A stretch of DNA of 64,000 nucleotides from Carnobacterium_A sp049673005 (lineage in GTDB: Bacteria; Bacillota; Bacilli; Lactobacillales; Carnobacteriaceae). Of this stretch, positions 16,623 to 24,538 are shown in pieces. A model generated the notes under the pieces. That model worked only from the letters and a program-made list of their open reading frames with translations, was not told the origin of the DNA and ran no database searches. Location of the stretch: NCBI RefSeq assembly GCF_049673005.1, contig NZ_JBATXB010000004.1, positions 18,087 to 82,086 on the forward strand, given 5' to 3'. The position numbers were made by a program, and so were the translations under genes. Each line of letters starts with the position of its first letter. The first letter of the stretch is position 1.

Positions 16623-17192
16623 ATGAGAAATATTAGTTTACAGGTTTGGATTGAAGGGACAATTGTAGCTGCATTGGCAATTGTTTTATCTATGATACCT
16701 ACAAATATAGGTACAGGATTTACAATTTCGTTGGGTATGATACCTTTAGTTTTATATTCGCTAAGGAGAGGTACTACAGCTGGTTTAGCTGCAGGTTTTT
16801 TATGGGGTATACTACACTATCTAACAGGTAATGTTGCGATTTTGAGTTTGATACAAGGATTTATTGAATATTTTATAGCATTCATGTTTGCAGGAATGGC
16901 AGGATTATTTTCTAAACCAGTTCAACTTGCATTAAAAAATAAGACACCGATAAAATTAGTCTATTATGTTACAATTGGAGCGATAATAGGAACTATTTCT
17001 CGCTTTTTTTGGCATTTTGTTGCGGGATATTATTTTTGGGGAAGTTATGCTCCTGAAGGAATGAGTCCAGTTTTGTATTCGTTTGTAGCAAACGGAAGCA
17101 GTGCGTTAGCTACTATGATTGTTACATCAATGGTCTTAGTATTACTAAGTAAGACTAGTCCTAACTTGTTTATACCAACTAAAGCAAAATAA
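16623..17192 (+). CDS. thiT: Thiamine transporter ThiT (ECF S component)
   Basis: ThiT binds thiamine with high affinity and delivers it through the shared ECF energy-coupling module. The 189-residue protein has about six hydrophobic helices, and conserved thiamine-site aromatics are plausible in GFLWGILHY and in the late region GYYFWGSYAPEG. The start is ATG 16623, with AAGGAGGA 8 bases upstream; the frame is open further upstream only because it runs through the riboswitch. The gene is controlled by that TPP riboswitch. No ECF ATPase or EcfT gene is nearby, as expected for a group II S component. Confidence 0.95.
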   Translation: MRNISLQVWIEGTIVAALAIVLSMIPTNIGTGFTISLGMIPLVLYSLRRGTTAGLAAGFLWGILHYLTGNVAILSLIQGFIEYFIAFMFAGMAGLFSKPVQLALKNKTPIKLVYYVTIGAIIGTISRFFWHFVAGYYFWGSYAPEGMSPVLYSFVANGSSALATMIVTSMVLVLLSKTSPNLFIPTKAK

Positions 17193-17321
17193 GATGAAGA
17201 ATAAATAGGGTAGAATGACTTAAGTTTTCTAAAATAATTTACTACTCAAGATATTTTGTTAAAACTAGTAAAAAAGTGAATAACATAGTAAGATTAGTAA
17301 AAAGATTTGAAAGGACTGCCT

Positions 17322-18773
17322 ATGCAACTATTTTTATCTATCTCATCTATTATTATTACCTTAAATACTATTTTTGCTATCATTACTGTTTTTCGAGAGA
17401 AACGTGATATTGCAGCAACTTGGGCTTGGTTAGTTGTTTTAATGTTTTTACCTGTGTTTGGCTTTGTATTTTATTTATTTATTGGGAATAAATTATCCAG
17501 AAAAAAAATATTTGATATCAAGGCACAAGAGAGTATCGGCATGTCTGAATTAGTGCAAGCACAAAAAGAATTGTTAGCTGATGATGAGGACTTGCTTTCG
17601 AGTAAACAAGCATCAGAAAATTCTAAAGAAATGGCAAGTTTATTTCTTGAAAGCGATGAATCTATCTTAACTAAAGGGAATAAAGTTCAACTTTTTACAG
17701 ATGGGGAAAAAAAATATGAGTCATTAATTGCGGATATATATGAAGCTAAGCATCATATTCATTTAATTTATTATATATTTAAAGATGATAAAATTGGCAG
17801 AAGAGTTCTAGAAGCATTGGAAGATAGAGCAGCTGCAGGAGTAGAAGTTTTAGTTATATACGATGCTTTAGGCTCACGTTCTTTAAAAACAAATTTCTTT
17901 AAGAACCTAAAATCTTTAGGAGGCCATGCTGAATCATTTTTTGGCTCACGTTATAGTATAATAAATTTAAGGTTTAACTACCGTAATCACAGAAAAATCG
18001 TTATTATTGATGGGAAAATTGGTTATACTGGTGGATTCAATGTTGGTGATGAATACTTAGGAGAATACAAAAAATTTGGTTATTGGCGTGATACTCATAT
18101 GAAAATTGAAGGCAATGCAGTTTTACCGTTACAAAGTAGATTTCTAATGGATTGGAATGCAACTGTCTCTCATCATAAGTTAGAGTATCAGGAAAATTAT
18201 TTTCCGTTGATAAAAAAACAAGGGAAAACGAATATGCAGATTGTTTCGAGCGGACCAGATACAGAGATACAGCAAATTAAAAAAGGTTACATTAAAATGA
18301 TTAGTATGGCTAAAGAGTCGGTATATATTCAAACCCCTTATTTTGTTCCAGATGATTCATTACTGGAAACACTAGAAATAGCAGTCATGTCGGGAATAGA
18401 TGTTAAAATTATGATTCCAAATAAGCCGGATCATCCTTTCATTTATCGAGCTACAACCTATTATGCAGCTGAAATGATTGCTGCTGGAGCTGAAGTATAT
18501 ATTTACGATAATGGCTTTTTACATGCCAAGACAATCGTTATTGACGGTGAGATATGTTCAATAGGAACTGCTAATTTTGATGTTAGAAGTTTTAAATTGA
18601 ATTTTGAAGTAAATGCATTTATCTATGATCATGAGATAGCAAAGCAGCAAAGAGATATTTTTTATAAAGATATTGAAAATAGTTATCTGTTAACACAAGA
18701 AATACTAGATAACCAATCAAGATGGTTAAAATTTAAGCAGGTCTTTTCAAGATTATTTTCTCCAATTCTATAA
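17322..18773 (+). CDS. cls: Cardiolipin synthase
   Basis: Cls joins two phosphatidylglycerol molecules to cardiolipin in the membrane. The 483-residue protein has two N-terminal hydrophobic helices (about 3-22 and 33-52) and two phospholipase-D HKD motifs: HRKIVIIDG followed by GGFNVGDEY, and HAKTIVIDG followed by GTANFD. The start is ATG 17322 after AAAGGA; the in-frame TTG at 17307 would overlap that site. It is flanked by two osmoprotectant transporters, and cardiolipin content commonly rises in high salt and stationary phase. Its promoter is not clear; a 24-bp hairpin follows. Confidence 0.95.
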   Translation: MQLFLSISSIIITLNTIFAIITVFREKRDIAATWAWLVVLMFLPVFGFVFYLFIGNKLSRKKIFDIKAQESIGMSELVQAQKELLADDEDLLSSKQASENSKEMASLFLESDESILTKGNKVQLFTDGEKKYESLIADIYEAKHHIHLIYYIFKDDKIGRRVLEALEDRAAAGVEVLVIYDALGSRSLKTNFFKNLKSLGGHAESFFGSRYSIINLRFNYRNHRKIVIIDGKIGYTGGFNVGDEYLGEYKKFGYWRDTHMKIEGNAVLPLQSRFLMDWNATVSHHKLEYQENYFPLIKKQGKTNMQIVSSGPDTEIQQIKKGYIKMISMAKESVYIQTPYFVPDDSLLETLEIAVMSGIDVKIMIPNKPDHPFIYRATTYYAAEMIAAGAEVYIYDNGFLHAKTIVIDGEICSIGTANFDVRSFKLNFEVNAFIYDHEIAKQQRDIFYKDIENSYLLTQEILDNQSRWLKFKQVFSRLFSPIL

Positions 18774-18792
18774 ATAAATAAAGCTGTAAATT

Positions 18793-18849
18793 AAATAGCT
18801 GAACAAAAAAACTTCCGATTTATTTGGAAGTTTTTTTGTTCAGCTATTT
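18793..18849. terminator. cls terminator within a perfect 24-bp inverted repeat
   Basis: The arms 18793-18816 and 18826-18849 are exact complements around a 9-base loop. The inner part is CTTCC/GGAAG flanked by A7/T7, so the core works as a bidirectional terminator. The extra outer 12 bp (AAATAGCTGAAC) are not needed for termination. Confidence 0.85.
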
Positions 18850-18878
18850 GATTATTTTTACATAAAAATATCTCAAAT

Positions 18879-18907
18879 TTGATAATGTATACATTTTAGT
18901 GGATAAT
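18879..18907 (+). promoter_or_regulatory. opuC promoter with palindromic spacer
   Basis: TTGATA (18879-18884) and GATAAT (18902-18907) are 17 bp apart. The spacer contains AATGTATACATT (18884-18895), a perfect 12-bp palindrome placed where a repressor would block RNA polymerase. Confidence 0.5.
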
Positions 18908-18966
18908 AGTAATGTATTGTGCAAGATTTTAGTATATAAAAGAAATAAAATAAGAGGGTGGAAGCG

Positions 18967-20151
18967 ATGATTGAATTTAAAAATGTTTCAAAAATTTATA
19001 GAGGCGGTAAAAAAGCTGCAGAAAATATTAATCTTTCTTTTAACAAAGGAGAATTTATTGTTTTTATTGGGACAAGCGGAAGTGGGAAAACTACTTCAAT
19101 GAGAATGATAAATCGAATGATTGAGCCAACATCAGGTCAAATTTTAATTAATGGTAAAGATATTATGAAGCAAGACCCAGTACAATTGCGTCGTAAAATT
19201 GGGTACGTTATTCAACAAATTGGTTTAATGCCACACATGACAATCTTTAATAATATTGTGTTAGTACCACGTTTAATGAAATGGCCACAAGAGAAACAAA
19301 GAGCTATTGCAGAGGATTTGATACAAAAAGTGGATCTGCCACTGGATTTCTTAGATCGTTATCCATCTGAACTTTCAGGAGGACAACAACAAAGGATTGG
19401 TGTCATTCGGGCTTTGGCTGCAGATCAAGATATTATTTTAATGGATGAACCTTTTGGTGCATTAGACCCAATTACAAGAGATTCATTGCAAGAATTGCTT
19501 AAAGAACTTCAAAAAGAACTAGATAAAACAATTGTTTTTGTAACTCACGATATGGATGAAGCATTAAAATTAGCGGATAGAATTGTTATTATGCAAGAAG
19601 GAAAAGTAGTTCAATTTGATACACCGGATAATATTTTATCAGCTCCGGCAAATCAATTCGTTGAAGATTTTATTGGTGAAGATCGTCTGATTCAAGCAAG
19701 ACCCAATATCCAAACGGTTGAACAAGTCATGTTGAAAAACCCTGCATCGGTAACTCCAGGTAAATCTATTTCAGACGCTATTAAAATCATGCGTGACCGT
19801 CGAGTAGATACGCTACTTGTAACAGATGACGCTGGTATACTTAAAGGATATGTTGATATTGAGAGTATTGATTTAAACAGAAAAAAAGCAACCAGTGTAG
19901 GGGATATTATGTCTAACAAGGTATATTTTGTTAGAAAAGATACTCTTTTAAGAGATACTGTTCAACGTATCTTAAAACGTGGGTTTAAAAACGTACCGGT
20001 TGTAGACGATAAGGATCATTTAGTAGGTATTGTTACACGTGCTTCTCTAGTTGATATTGTTTATGACACAATTTGGGGCGATAGTGAAGATGCAGAAATA
20101 CCAAATGAGACCAAAATGGAATCTTTCACATCAATAGAAAGTAAAGAATAG
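18967..20151 (+). CDS. opuCA: Osmoprotectant ABC transporter, ATPase with CBS domains
   Basis: A 394-residue ATPase and first gene of a four-gene opuC-type operon for glycine betaine, carnitine or choline. It has Walker A GTSGSGKTT, the signature LSGGQQQR, Walker B ILMDEPFG, the switch His in FVTHD, and two C-terminal CBS motifs (about 250-370). In Listeria and Staphylococcus OpuCA the CBS pair binds cyclic-di-AMP. I place the start at ATG 18967, five bases after AGAGGGTGG; the in-frame GTG at 18958 is part of that ribosome site. The N-terminus (NVSKIYRGGKKA) is characteristic of the OpuC rather than the OpuA branch. Confidence 0.92.
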   Translation: MIEFKNVSKIYRGGKKAAENINLSFNKGEFIVFIGTSGSGKTTSMRMINRMIEPTSGQILINGKDIMKQDPVQLRRKIGYVIQQIGLMPHMTIFNNIVLVPRLMKWPQEKQRAIAEDLIQKVDLPLDFLDRYPSELSGGQQQRIGVIRALAADQDIILMDEPFGALDPITRDSLQELLKELQKELDKTIVFVTHDMDEALKLADRIVIMQEGKVVQFDTPDNILSAPANQFVEDFIGEDRLIQARPNIQTVEQVMLKNPASVTPGKSISDAIKIMRDRRVDTLLVTDDAGILKGYVDIESIDLNRKKATSVGDIMSNKVYFVRKDTLLRDTVQRILKRGFKNVPVVDDKDHLVGIVTRASLVDIVYDTIWGDSEDAEIPNETKMESFTSIESKE

Positions 20152-20163
20152 GAGGGAAGAAAC

Positions 20164-20787
20164 ATGGCTGATTTTTTTGCAAACAATGGTTCTGATCTAT
20201 TGTTAAAAACTTGGGAACATTTGTATATTTCTATTATTGCTTTGTCTCTAGGGGTTATTGTAGCTGTTCCACTAGGAATTGTATTAACTCGATTTAAAAG
20301 ACTATCGTCATTTGTTATTGGATTAGCAACTATTTTGCAAACTGTTCCTTCCTTAGCTTTATTAGCTTTGATGATTCCATTATTAGGTATTGGGAAATTA
20401 CCTGCTATTATTGCACTATTTATCTATTCTTTATTGCCAATTTTAAGAAATACGTTTATTGGTGTACATGGAGTGGATGCAGGATTGAAAGATGCTGGTA
20501 AAGGCATGGGAATGACGGATATGGATTTGATTCGATTAGTTGAATTGCCACAAGCAGCTCCGGTTATAATGGCTGGCATCCGACTTTCTGGAGTTTATGT
20601 TATAGCATGGGCTACTTTAGCATCTTATATCGGAGCAGGTGGATTAGGGGACTTTATTTTTAATGGGTTAAATGTATTTAGTACTGAATTTATCCTTGCT
20701 GGAACTATACCAGTTACAGTGATGGCTTTATTAGTAGATTTTTTATTAGGAAAACTAGAGAAAAAAGTGACGCCCGTTCAAGCATAA
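20164..20787 (+). CDS. opuCB: Osmoprotectant ABC transporter, permease 1
   Basis: A 207-residue membrane subunit with about five to six hydrophobic helices. The ATPase-contact loop is LIRLVELPQAAPVIMAGIRL, and GAGGLGDFIFNGL follows, as in OpuCB. It starts 12 bp after opuCA behind GGAGGGAAG. It pairs with the second, homologous permease opuCD; two different permeases flanking the binding-protein gene is the standard opuC/opuB layout. Confidence 0.92.
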   Translation: MADFFANNGSDLLLKTWEHLYISIIALSLGVIVAVPLGIVLTRFKRLSSFVIGLATILQTVPSLALLALMIPLLGIGKLPAIIALFIYSLLPILRNTFIGVHGVDAGLKDAGKGMGMTDMDLIRLVELPQAAPVIMAGIRLSGVYVIAWATLASYIGAGGLGDFIFNGLNVFSTEFILAGTIPVTVMALLVDFLLGKLEKKVTPVQA

Positions 20788-20809
20788 AAATACAGGAGGT
20801 TTTTAAATA

Positions 20810-21748
20810 ATGAACGCAATCAAAAAATTAAATAAAATTGTGATTCTTCTTTTTGCAACTGCTGTATTGAGTAGTTGCTCACTTCCAGGCTTAGGCGGAG
20901 GATTTGATGGAGAAGGTATCACCATCACAGGAGGAACGACATCTGAAACACAAATTTTAGCTTTTATCGTTGAAGGCATGGTTGAACACTATTTGGATAT
21001 TGATGCAGAAATTATCAATAATCTGGGTTCATCTACATTAAATCATCAAGCATTAATTGGTGGAGACGCTAATGTATCTGGAGCTCGTTATACTGGAACA
21101 TCATTGACAGGTGAATTAGCTTTAGAGCCTATCACTGATCCTATTGAAGCTTACGACAAGGTTGTGAAAGGATTTGAAAAAGAATTCAATCAAAAATGGT
21201 TTCCGAGTTATGGTTTTTCAAATTCATATGCGTTTATGGTGACCCAAGAAACAGCTGAAAAATATGACCTTAAAACAGTTAGTGATTTAAAAGAGGTTAG
21301 TTCAAAACTTAATCTAGGTGCGGATAATTCATGGATGGAAAGAAAAGGAGATGGATATGATGCTTTTGTAAGCACGTATGACTTCGACTTTAATCGAGTA
21401 TATCCTATGCAGATAGGATTGGTTTATGATGCACTAGCTGCTGATAAGATGGATGTGGTTTTAGGTTATTCAACAGATGGCAGAATAAAAAGCTATGACT
21501 TAGTTGTATTAGAAGATGATAAACAACTATTCCCACCTTATGATGCTAGTCCTGTTGCTTCAAATGAAGTGCTAAAAGAATACCCAGAATTGAACGAAAT
21601 TCTATTGAAATTAGAAGGAACTATTTCAACAGAAAAAATGCAAGAAATGAATTATACTGCTGATAATGATTTATTAGAGCCGAAAACAGTAGCACAGAAA
21701 TTTTTAAAAGAGAACAATTTTTTTGAAAATAAAAAAGAGGAGGAATAA
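20810..21748 (+). CDS. opuCC: Osmoprotectant ABC transporter, substrate-binding lipoprotein
   Basis: A 312-residue lipoprotein. A signal peptide ends in the lipobox AVLSSC (Cys near residue 23), followed by a two-lobed OpuCC/OsmF-type domain. The opening strand GITITGGTTSETQILA is typical of the family. The conserved YTGTSLTGEL segment carries the Tyr/Thr of the ligand cage. It belongs to a family different from the OpuAC protein at 11 kb, so the two transporters are not recent duplicates. It ends in a Glu-rich tail whose codons double as the ribosome site (GAGGAGG) for opuCD. Confidence 0.92.
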   Translation: MNAIKKLNKIVILLFATAVLSSCSLPGLGGGFDGEGITITGGTTSETQILAFIVEGMVEHYLDIDAEIINNLGSSTLNHQALIGGDANVSGARYTGTSLTGELALEPITDPIEAYDKVVKGFEKEFNQKWFPSYGFSNSYAFMVTQETAEKYDLKTVSDLKEVSSKLNLGADNSWMERKGDGYDAFVSTYDFDFNRVYPMQIGLVYDALAADKMDVVLGYSTDGRIKSYDLVVLEDDKQLFPPYDASPVASNEVLKEYPELNEILLKLEGTISTEKMQEMNYTADNDLLEPKTVAQKFLKENNFFENKKEEE

Positions 21749-21751
21749 CTA

Positions 21752-22420
21752 GTGGAGGTTTCAAAACTGGGTCTTTGGGAACAATTATGGTATTATTTCA
21801 ACGAAAATGGCTTTTATATTTGGGAACAGTTTTTACGTCATTTTTTAATTTCTATCTATGGCGTCCTCTTTGCTGCAATTATTGGTATTCCAATAGGTTT
21901 TTTAATTTCTCGTCGAGGGAAGTTAGCAGATTGGGTAATAGGAATTGCTAACGTGATTCAAACTATTCCATCCTTAGCCATGTTATCTATCCTAATGCTT
22001 GGATTAGGATTAGGAACTACCACCGTTATTGTTACAGTATTTTTATATTCATTGCTGCCGATTATTAAAAATACGTATACTGGAGTTCGAAGTGTTGATA
22101 GAAATATTCTGGATTCAGGAAAAGGCATGGGAATGACTAGATTACAATTGACATTTATGGTAGAACTACCATTATCCTTGTCTGTCATTATGGCCGGGAT
22201 TCGTAATGCACTTGTTGTAGGAATAGGTATTACCGCAATCGGTACCTTTATTGGTGCTGGTGGTTTAGGAGATATTATCGCACGTGGTGTTAACGCTACA
22301 AACGGAGGAGCGATTATATTGTCTGGTGCTATACCAACAGCGTTTATGGCGATTATCAGTGATTTTGTTTTAGGAGTTATCGAAAAGAAGTTGGATCCTA
22401 CTCGCAAAGTGAGAGGCTAA
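21752..22420 (+). CDS. opuCD: Osmoprotectant ABC transporter, permease 2
   Basis: A 222-residue membrane subunit homologous to OpuCB, with five to six hydrophobic helices and the loop LTFMVELPLSLSVIMAGIRN followed by GAGGLGDIIARG. It starts with GTG at 21752, three bases after the opuCC stop, behind GAGGAGGAA. It is the last gene of the operon, with a terminator about 60 bp downstream. Confidence 0.92.
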   Translation: MEVSKLGLWEQLWYYFNENGFYIWEQFLRHFLISIYGVLFAAIIGIPIGFLISRRGKLADWVIGIANVIQTIPSLAMLSILMLGLGLGTTTVIVTVFLYSLLPIIKNTYTGVRSVDRNILDSGKGMGMTRLQLTFMVELPLSLSVIMAGIRNALVVGIGITAIGTFIGAGGLGDIIARGVNATNGGAIILSGAIPTAFMAIISDFVLGVIEKKLDPTRKVRG

Positions 22421-22480
22421 TGGCTTTATAAAAAATATAAACTTATAAAAATTGAAATATAAGGCTAGTAAAATTTATGT

Positions 22481-22516
22481 ATAACCTCCAAAAAATTAAT
22501 TGGAGGTTATTTTTTT
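22481..22516 (+). terminator. opuC operon terminator
   Basis: ATAACCTCCA pairs with TGGAGGTTAT around a 10-base AT loop, followed by a T-run. Confidence 0.85.
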
Positions 22517-22856
22517 AAAAAAAGTGGTATAAAAATAGTTTAATATACTTTATCAGTCCATGTAAAAAACTATCTAATTGGATTAATTGAAATCTTAGGC
22601 TGCTCTTAATTAATCTTGTAAATCACCGATAAAAGAATAAGCAGAAGAAAAAAACTACCTGAGATATACTCTGGTATTGCACTTATTAGAAAATAAATCT
22701 TTATAAACTAATTTTAATGTAGTTGACTGGTAGTTTGAATTAATTTTTTTAGGAGAAAGAGGATAAACAAAAACTCTTACAAAATTTTATGTTTGTTTAT
22801 CTGAAATATTATGGAATGTGTTTTCGTAAAGATACACATTAATAATGCTTTTAAAT
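22517..22856. other. Intergenic region between convergent opuC and the YolD-like gene
   Basis: About 340 bp of AT-rich sequence with no credible ORF on either strand. It is downstream of both neighbours. A DNA polymerase of the Y family, the usual partner of YolD-like proteins, is absent and I see no recognisable remnant of one. No strong T-tailed hairpin for the minus-strand gene is evident. Confidence 0.5.
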
Positions 22857-23174
22857 CTACGATAAACGAATATGTCGGATATCATTAAAAGAAAGCATAT
22901 GAATTAGGTCGCAATCGCTACTTTCAAGTACAAGCATCCCTCTTTTATTTTCAATATGCTTGATTATCCCAATCTGTTCATTGATAAATAAATTATATTC
23001 AGTTTTATTCATTTGAAGTATAACTGATTTCTTACGTTCATAAGCTTGTGTTAAAAAATAAGTGATTTGAGGTTCTGGCATTTGAGAAAAAGGTTTAATT
23101 GATTTTGATTTACTTACCAAAGAAATTTTTTTACTGAAAAAAGTAGAATATTGTTCAGCTAAGTTCTTTTCCAT
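22857..23174 (-). CDS. YolD-like small protein, SOS-controlled
   Basis: A 105-residue protein. The second half (about 40-105) has the order typical of YolD-like proteins: a helix, a strand pair ending at INEQIGIIKHIE, a strand, and a final MLSFNDIRHIRLS resembling the closing segment (I..D I..I) of that family. I start it at ATG 23174, which follows GGAGG; the frame is open for 34 further codons upstream, but these lie across the promoter. YolD-family genes in Bacillus (yolD, yqjX) sit next to Y-family polymerase genes and are SOS-induced. Here two LexA boxes are present but no polymerase gene is adjacent. The family call is by pattern and is moderate. Confidence 0.6.
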   Translation of the reverse strand: MEKNLAEQYSTFFSKKISLVSKSKSIKPFSQMPEPQITYFLTQAYERKKSVILQMNKTEYNLFINEQIGIIKHIENKRGMLVLESSDCDLIHMLSFNDIRHIRLS

Positions 23175-23185
23175 ATCGATTCCTC

Positions 23186-23199
23186 CGAACGTTTGTTTG
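23186..23199 (-). promoter_or_regulatory. Second, weaker LexA box
   Basis: The plus-strand reading CGAACGTTTGTTTG matches CGAACNNNNGTTYG. It lies downstream of the -10 and adjoins the ribosome binding site of the YolD-like gene, so it would act as a roadblock or auxiliary operator. Confidence 0.55.
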
Positions 23200-23207
23200 A
23201 TATCATC

Positions 23208-23236
23208 AGTATACGAACAAGCGTTCATATTTGCAA
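23208..23236 (-). promoter_or_regulatory. Promoter of the YolD-like gene
   Basis: On the minus strand TTGCAA (23236-23231), a 17-bp spacer and TATACT (23213-23208). The spacer contains the first LexA box, the same arrangement as at uvrB. Confidence 0.75.
23214..23227 (-). promoter_or_regulatory. First LexA (SOS) box
   Basis: The plus-strand reading CGAACAAGCGTTCA matches the Gram-positive consensus CGAACRNRYGTTYC at nearly all positions, with both half-sites intact (CGAAC and GTTC). It lies between the -35 and -10. Confidence 0.85.
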
Positions 23237-23286
23237 GTCTTTTAATATTTATTAGCGATAAAGTTTTCTTTCGCACTCATTGTAGT

Positions 23287-23292
23287 TATAAT
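23287..23292 (+). promoter_or_regulatory. Promoter -10 of the DegV-family gene
   Basis: A perfect TATAAT lies 50 bp before the start codon. It sits inside a small inverted repeat, ACTCAT (23275-23280) and ATGAGT (23296-23301). The -35 is weak (TTTTCT). Confidence 0.45.
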
Positions 23293-23341
23293 AGAATGAG
23301 TAAAGCTTAAATAGATAAAGCGATGATGAGGAGAAAATAGA

Positions 23342-24211
23342 ATGACTTATAAAATAATGGCAGATGCTTGTTGTGATTTACCGCTAGAATTTGTGGAGAA
23401 AAATGATATTCATATAATTGATATGACGATTAATATAAATGGTAAAGAATACTTAGATGATTTAGGTAAAACATTTGATAGAGAGGCTTTTTTTCAATCA
23501 GTAAAGGATGGTCAAATTGCTACTACTTCCCAAATAAATATTGGCACTTATTTAGAAATATTTAATCAGTACATTAAAAAAGATGAACCGGTCCTTTATC
23601 TAGCCTTCTCATCAGGATTAAGTGGATCTTACAATAACGCAGTTGCAGCTCTTAATATACTGAAAGAAGAACATGAGTCAATTAAGATTACAATTATTGA
23701 TACGTTATCTATTTGTCTCGGAGATGGTTTATTAATTTATGAAGCCGTTCAATTAAAAAAATCAGGTAAATCTCTACTAGAGGTAAAAGAATGGGTTGAA
23801 GAGAATAAATTCAAGCTGCATACTTGGATTACAGTAGAAGATATAAAGCATTTAGAACGAGGTGGGCGCATCTCAGCTGTTTCGGCAACGCTGGGAACAT
23901 TACTGAATGTTAAACCTATTATTGTTGTGAACCGTACAGGAAAGTTAGTGCCATCTGCAAAAGTACGCGGCCGTAAAAAGTCATTACAATTTCTTGTTCA
24001 AAAAACTATAGAAGGAATAATAGAGCCAGAAAAACAGACACTTTTTATCGGACATGTAGGTGTTCCTGAAGATGCATTATGGATTAAAAATGCTCTTTTA
24101 GAAAAAATTAAAGTGAAGGATATTCAGATTTATCCATATGGACCAACAATTGCGGCACATACTGGATTTGGATCAATTGCAACTTTTTCATTTGGAGAAA
24201 CTAGAAAATAA
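23342..24211 (+). CDS. DegV family fatty-acid-binding protein (FakB-like)
   Basis: A 289-residue DegV-fold protein. FakB-type members bind a free fatty acid and present it to the kinase FakA, which makes acyl-phosphate for phospholipid synthesis. Family hallmarks are ADACCDLP near the start, TSQINIGTYLEIF (about 60-72), the SSGLSGSYNNA loop that holds the carboxylate, and the basic segment KVRGRKKSLQ about residue 208. The ribosome site GAGGAGAA precedes the ATG. FakA is encoded 24 kb downstream in this window. Genomes usually carry several DegV paralogues with different acyl preferences; which one this is cannot be told from sequence. Confidence 0.88.
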   Translation: MTYKIMADACCDLPLEFVEKNDIHIIDMTININGKEYLDDLGKTFDREAFFQSVKDGQIATTSQINIGTYLEIFNQYIKKDEPVLYLAFSSGLSGSYNNAVAALNILKEEHESIKITIIDTLSICLGDGLLIYEAVQLKKSGKSLLEVKEWVEENKFKLHTWITVEDIKHLERGGRISAVSATLGTLLNVKPIIVVNRTGKLVPSAKVRGRKKSLQFLVQKTIEGIIEPEKQTLFIGHVGVPEDALWIKNALLEKIKVKDIQIYPYGPTIAAHTGFGSIATFSFGETRK

Positions 24212-24236
24212 CGTTGATTTATTCAAATCTTGTGTG

Positions 24237-24265
24237 TTGTAATTTAGGCTTAATAACGGTATAAT
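24237..24265 (+). promoter_or_regulatory. V-ATPase operon promoter
   Basis: TTGTAA (24237-24242), a 17-bp spacer and TATAAT (24260-24265). The transcript would have a leader of about 265 nt before ntpF. Confidence 0.65.
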
Positions 24266-24271
24266 AGACGA

Positions 24272-24538
24272 TGTATACGTTTTAAATTAGTTGTTAAACA
24301 ATTACCAGTACAAATTGTTTCTAAGGCAGATAAAGTTATTAAAAGAAATATATTTTGCGTGAGGACGTTTGTTTTAATAAAGGTACTTTGCTTACAATAG
24401 AATCTATATTTAAGTTGGATTTTTTTTCTTAATATAATAGAACAAAACGGTTGGGCGATAGCTTTCAAGGATAATTCTTCAAGGGGTGAGAAGAAGTCCT
24501 TTAAGCACGCCTATTTTTTATTTTGAGGAGGTGAAAGA
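24272..24538 (+). other. Long leader of the V-ATPase operon
   Basis: About 265 nt separate the predicted transcription start from ntpF. I find no ORF with a ribosome site, no known riboswitch and no clear terminator. A second TATAAT at 24433-24438 lacks a good -35. The last 60 bases before ntpF are GC-richer and end in a strong GAGGAGGTG ribosome site. Confidence 0.45.

Noticed and set aside
21958..22407. 149-codon minus-strand open frame inside opuCD
   Set aside because: It lies entirely opposite a well-conserved permease gene, is Ile/Pro/Thr-rich without domain pattern and has no ribosome site.
23175..23276. 34-codon N-terminal extension of the YolD-like protein
   Set aside because: This stretch contains the promoter, both LexA boxes and the ribosome site of the shorter gene.
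24250..24468. Minus-strand open frame in the V-ATPase leader
   Set aside because: No ribosome site or recognisable sequence, and it runs across the predicted promoter of the ntp operon.
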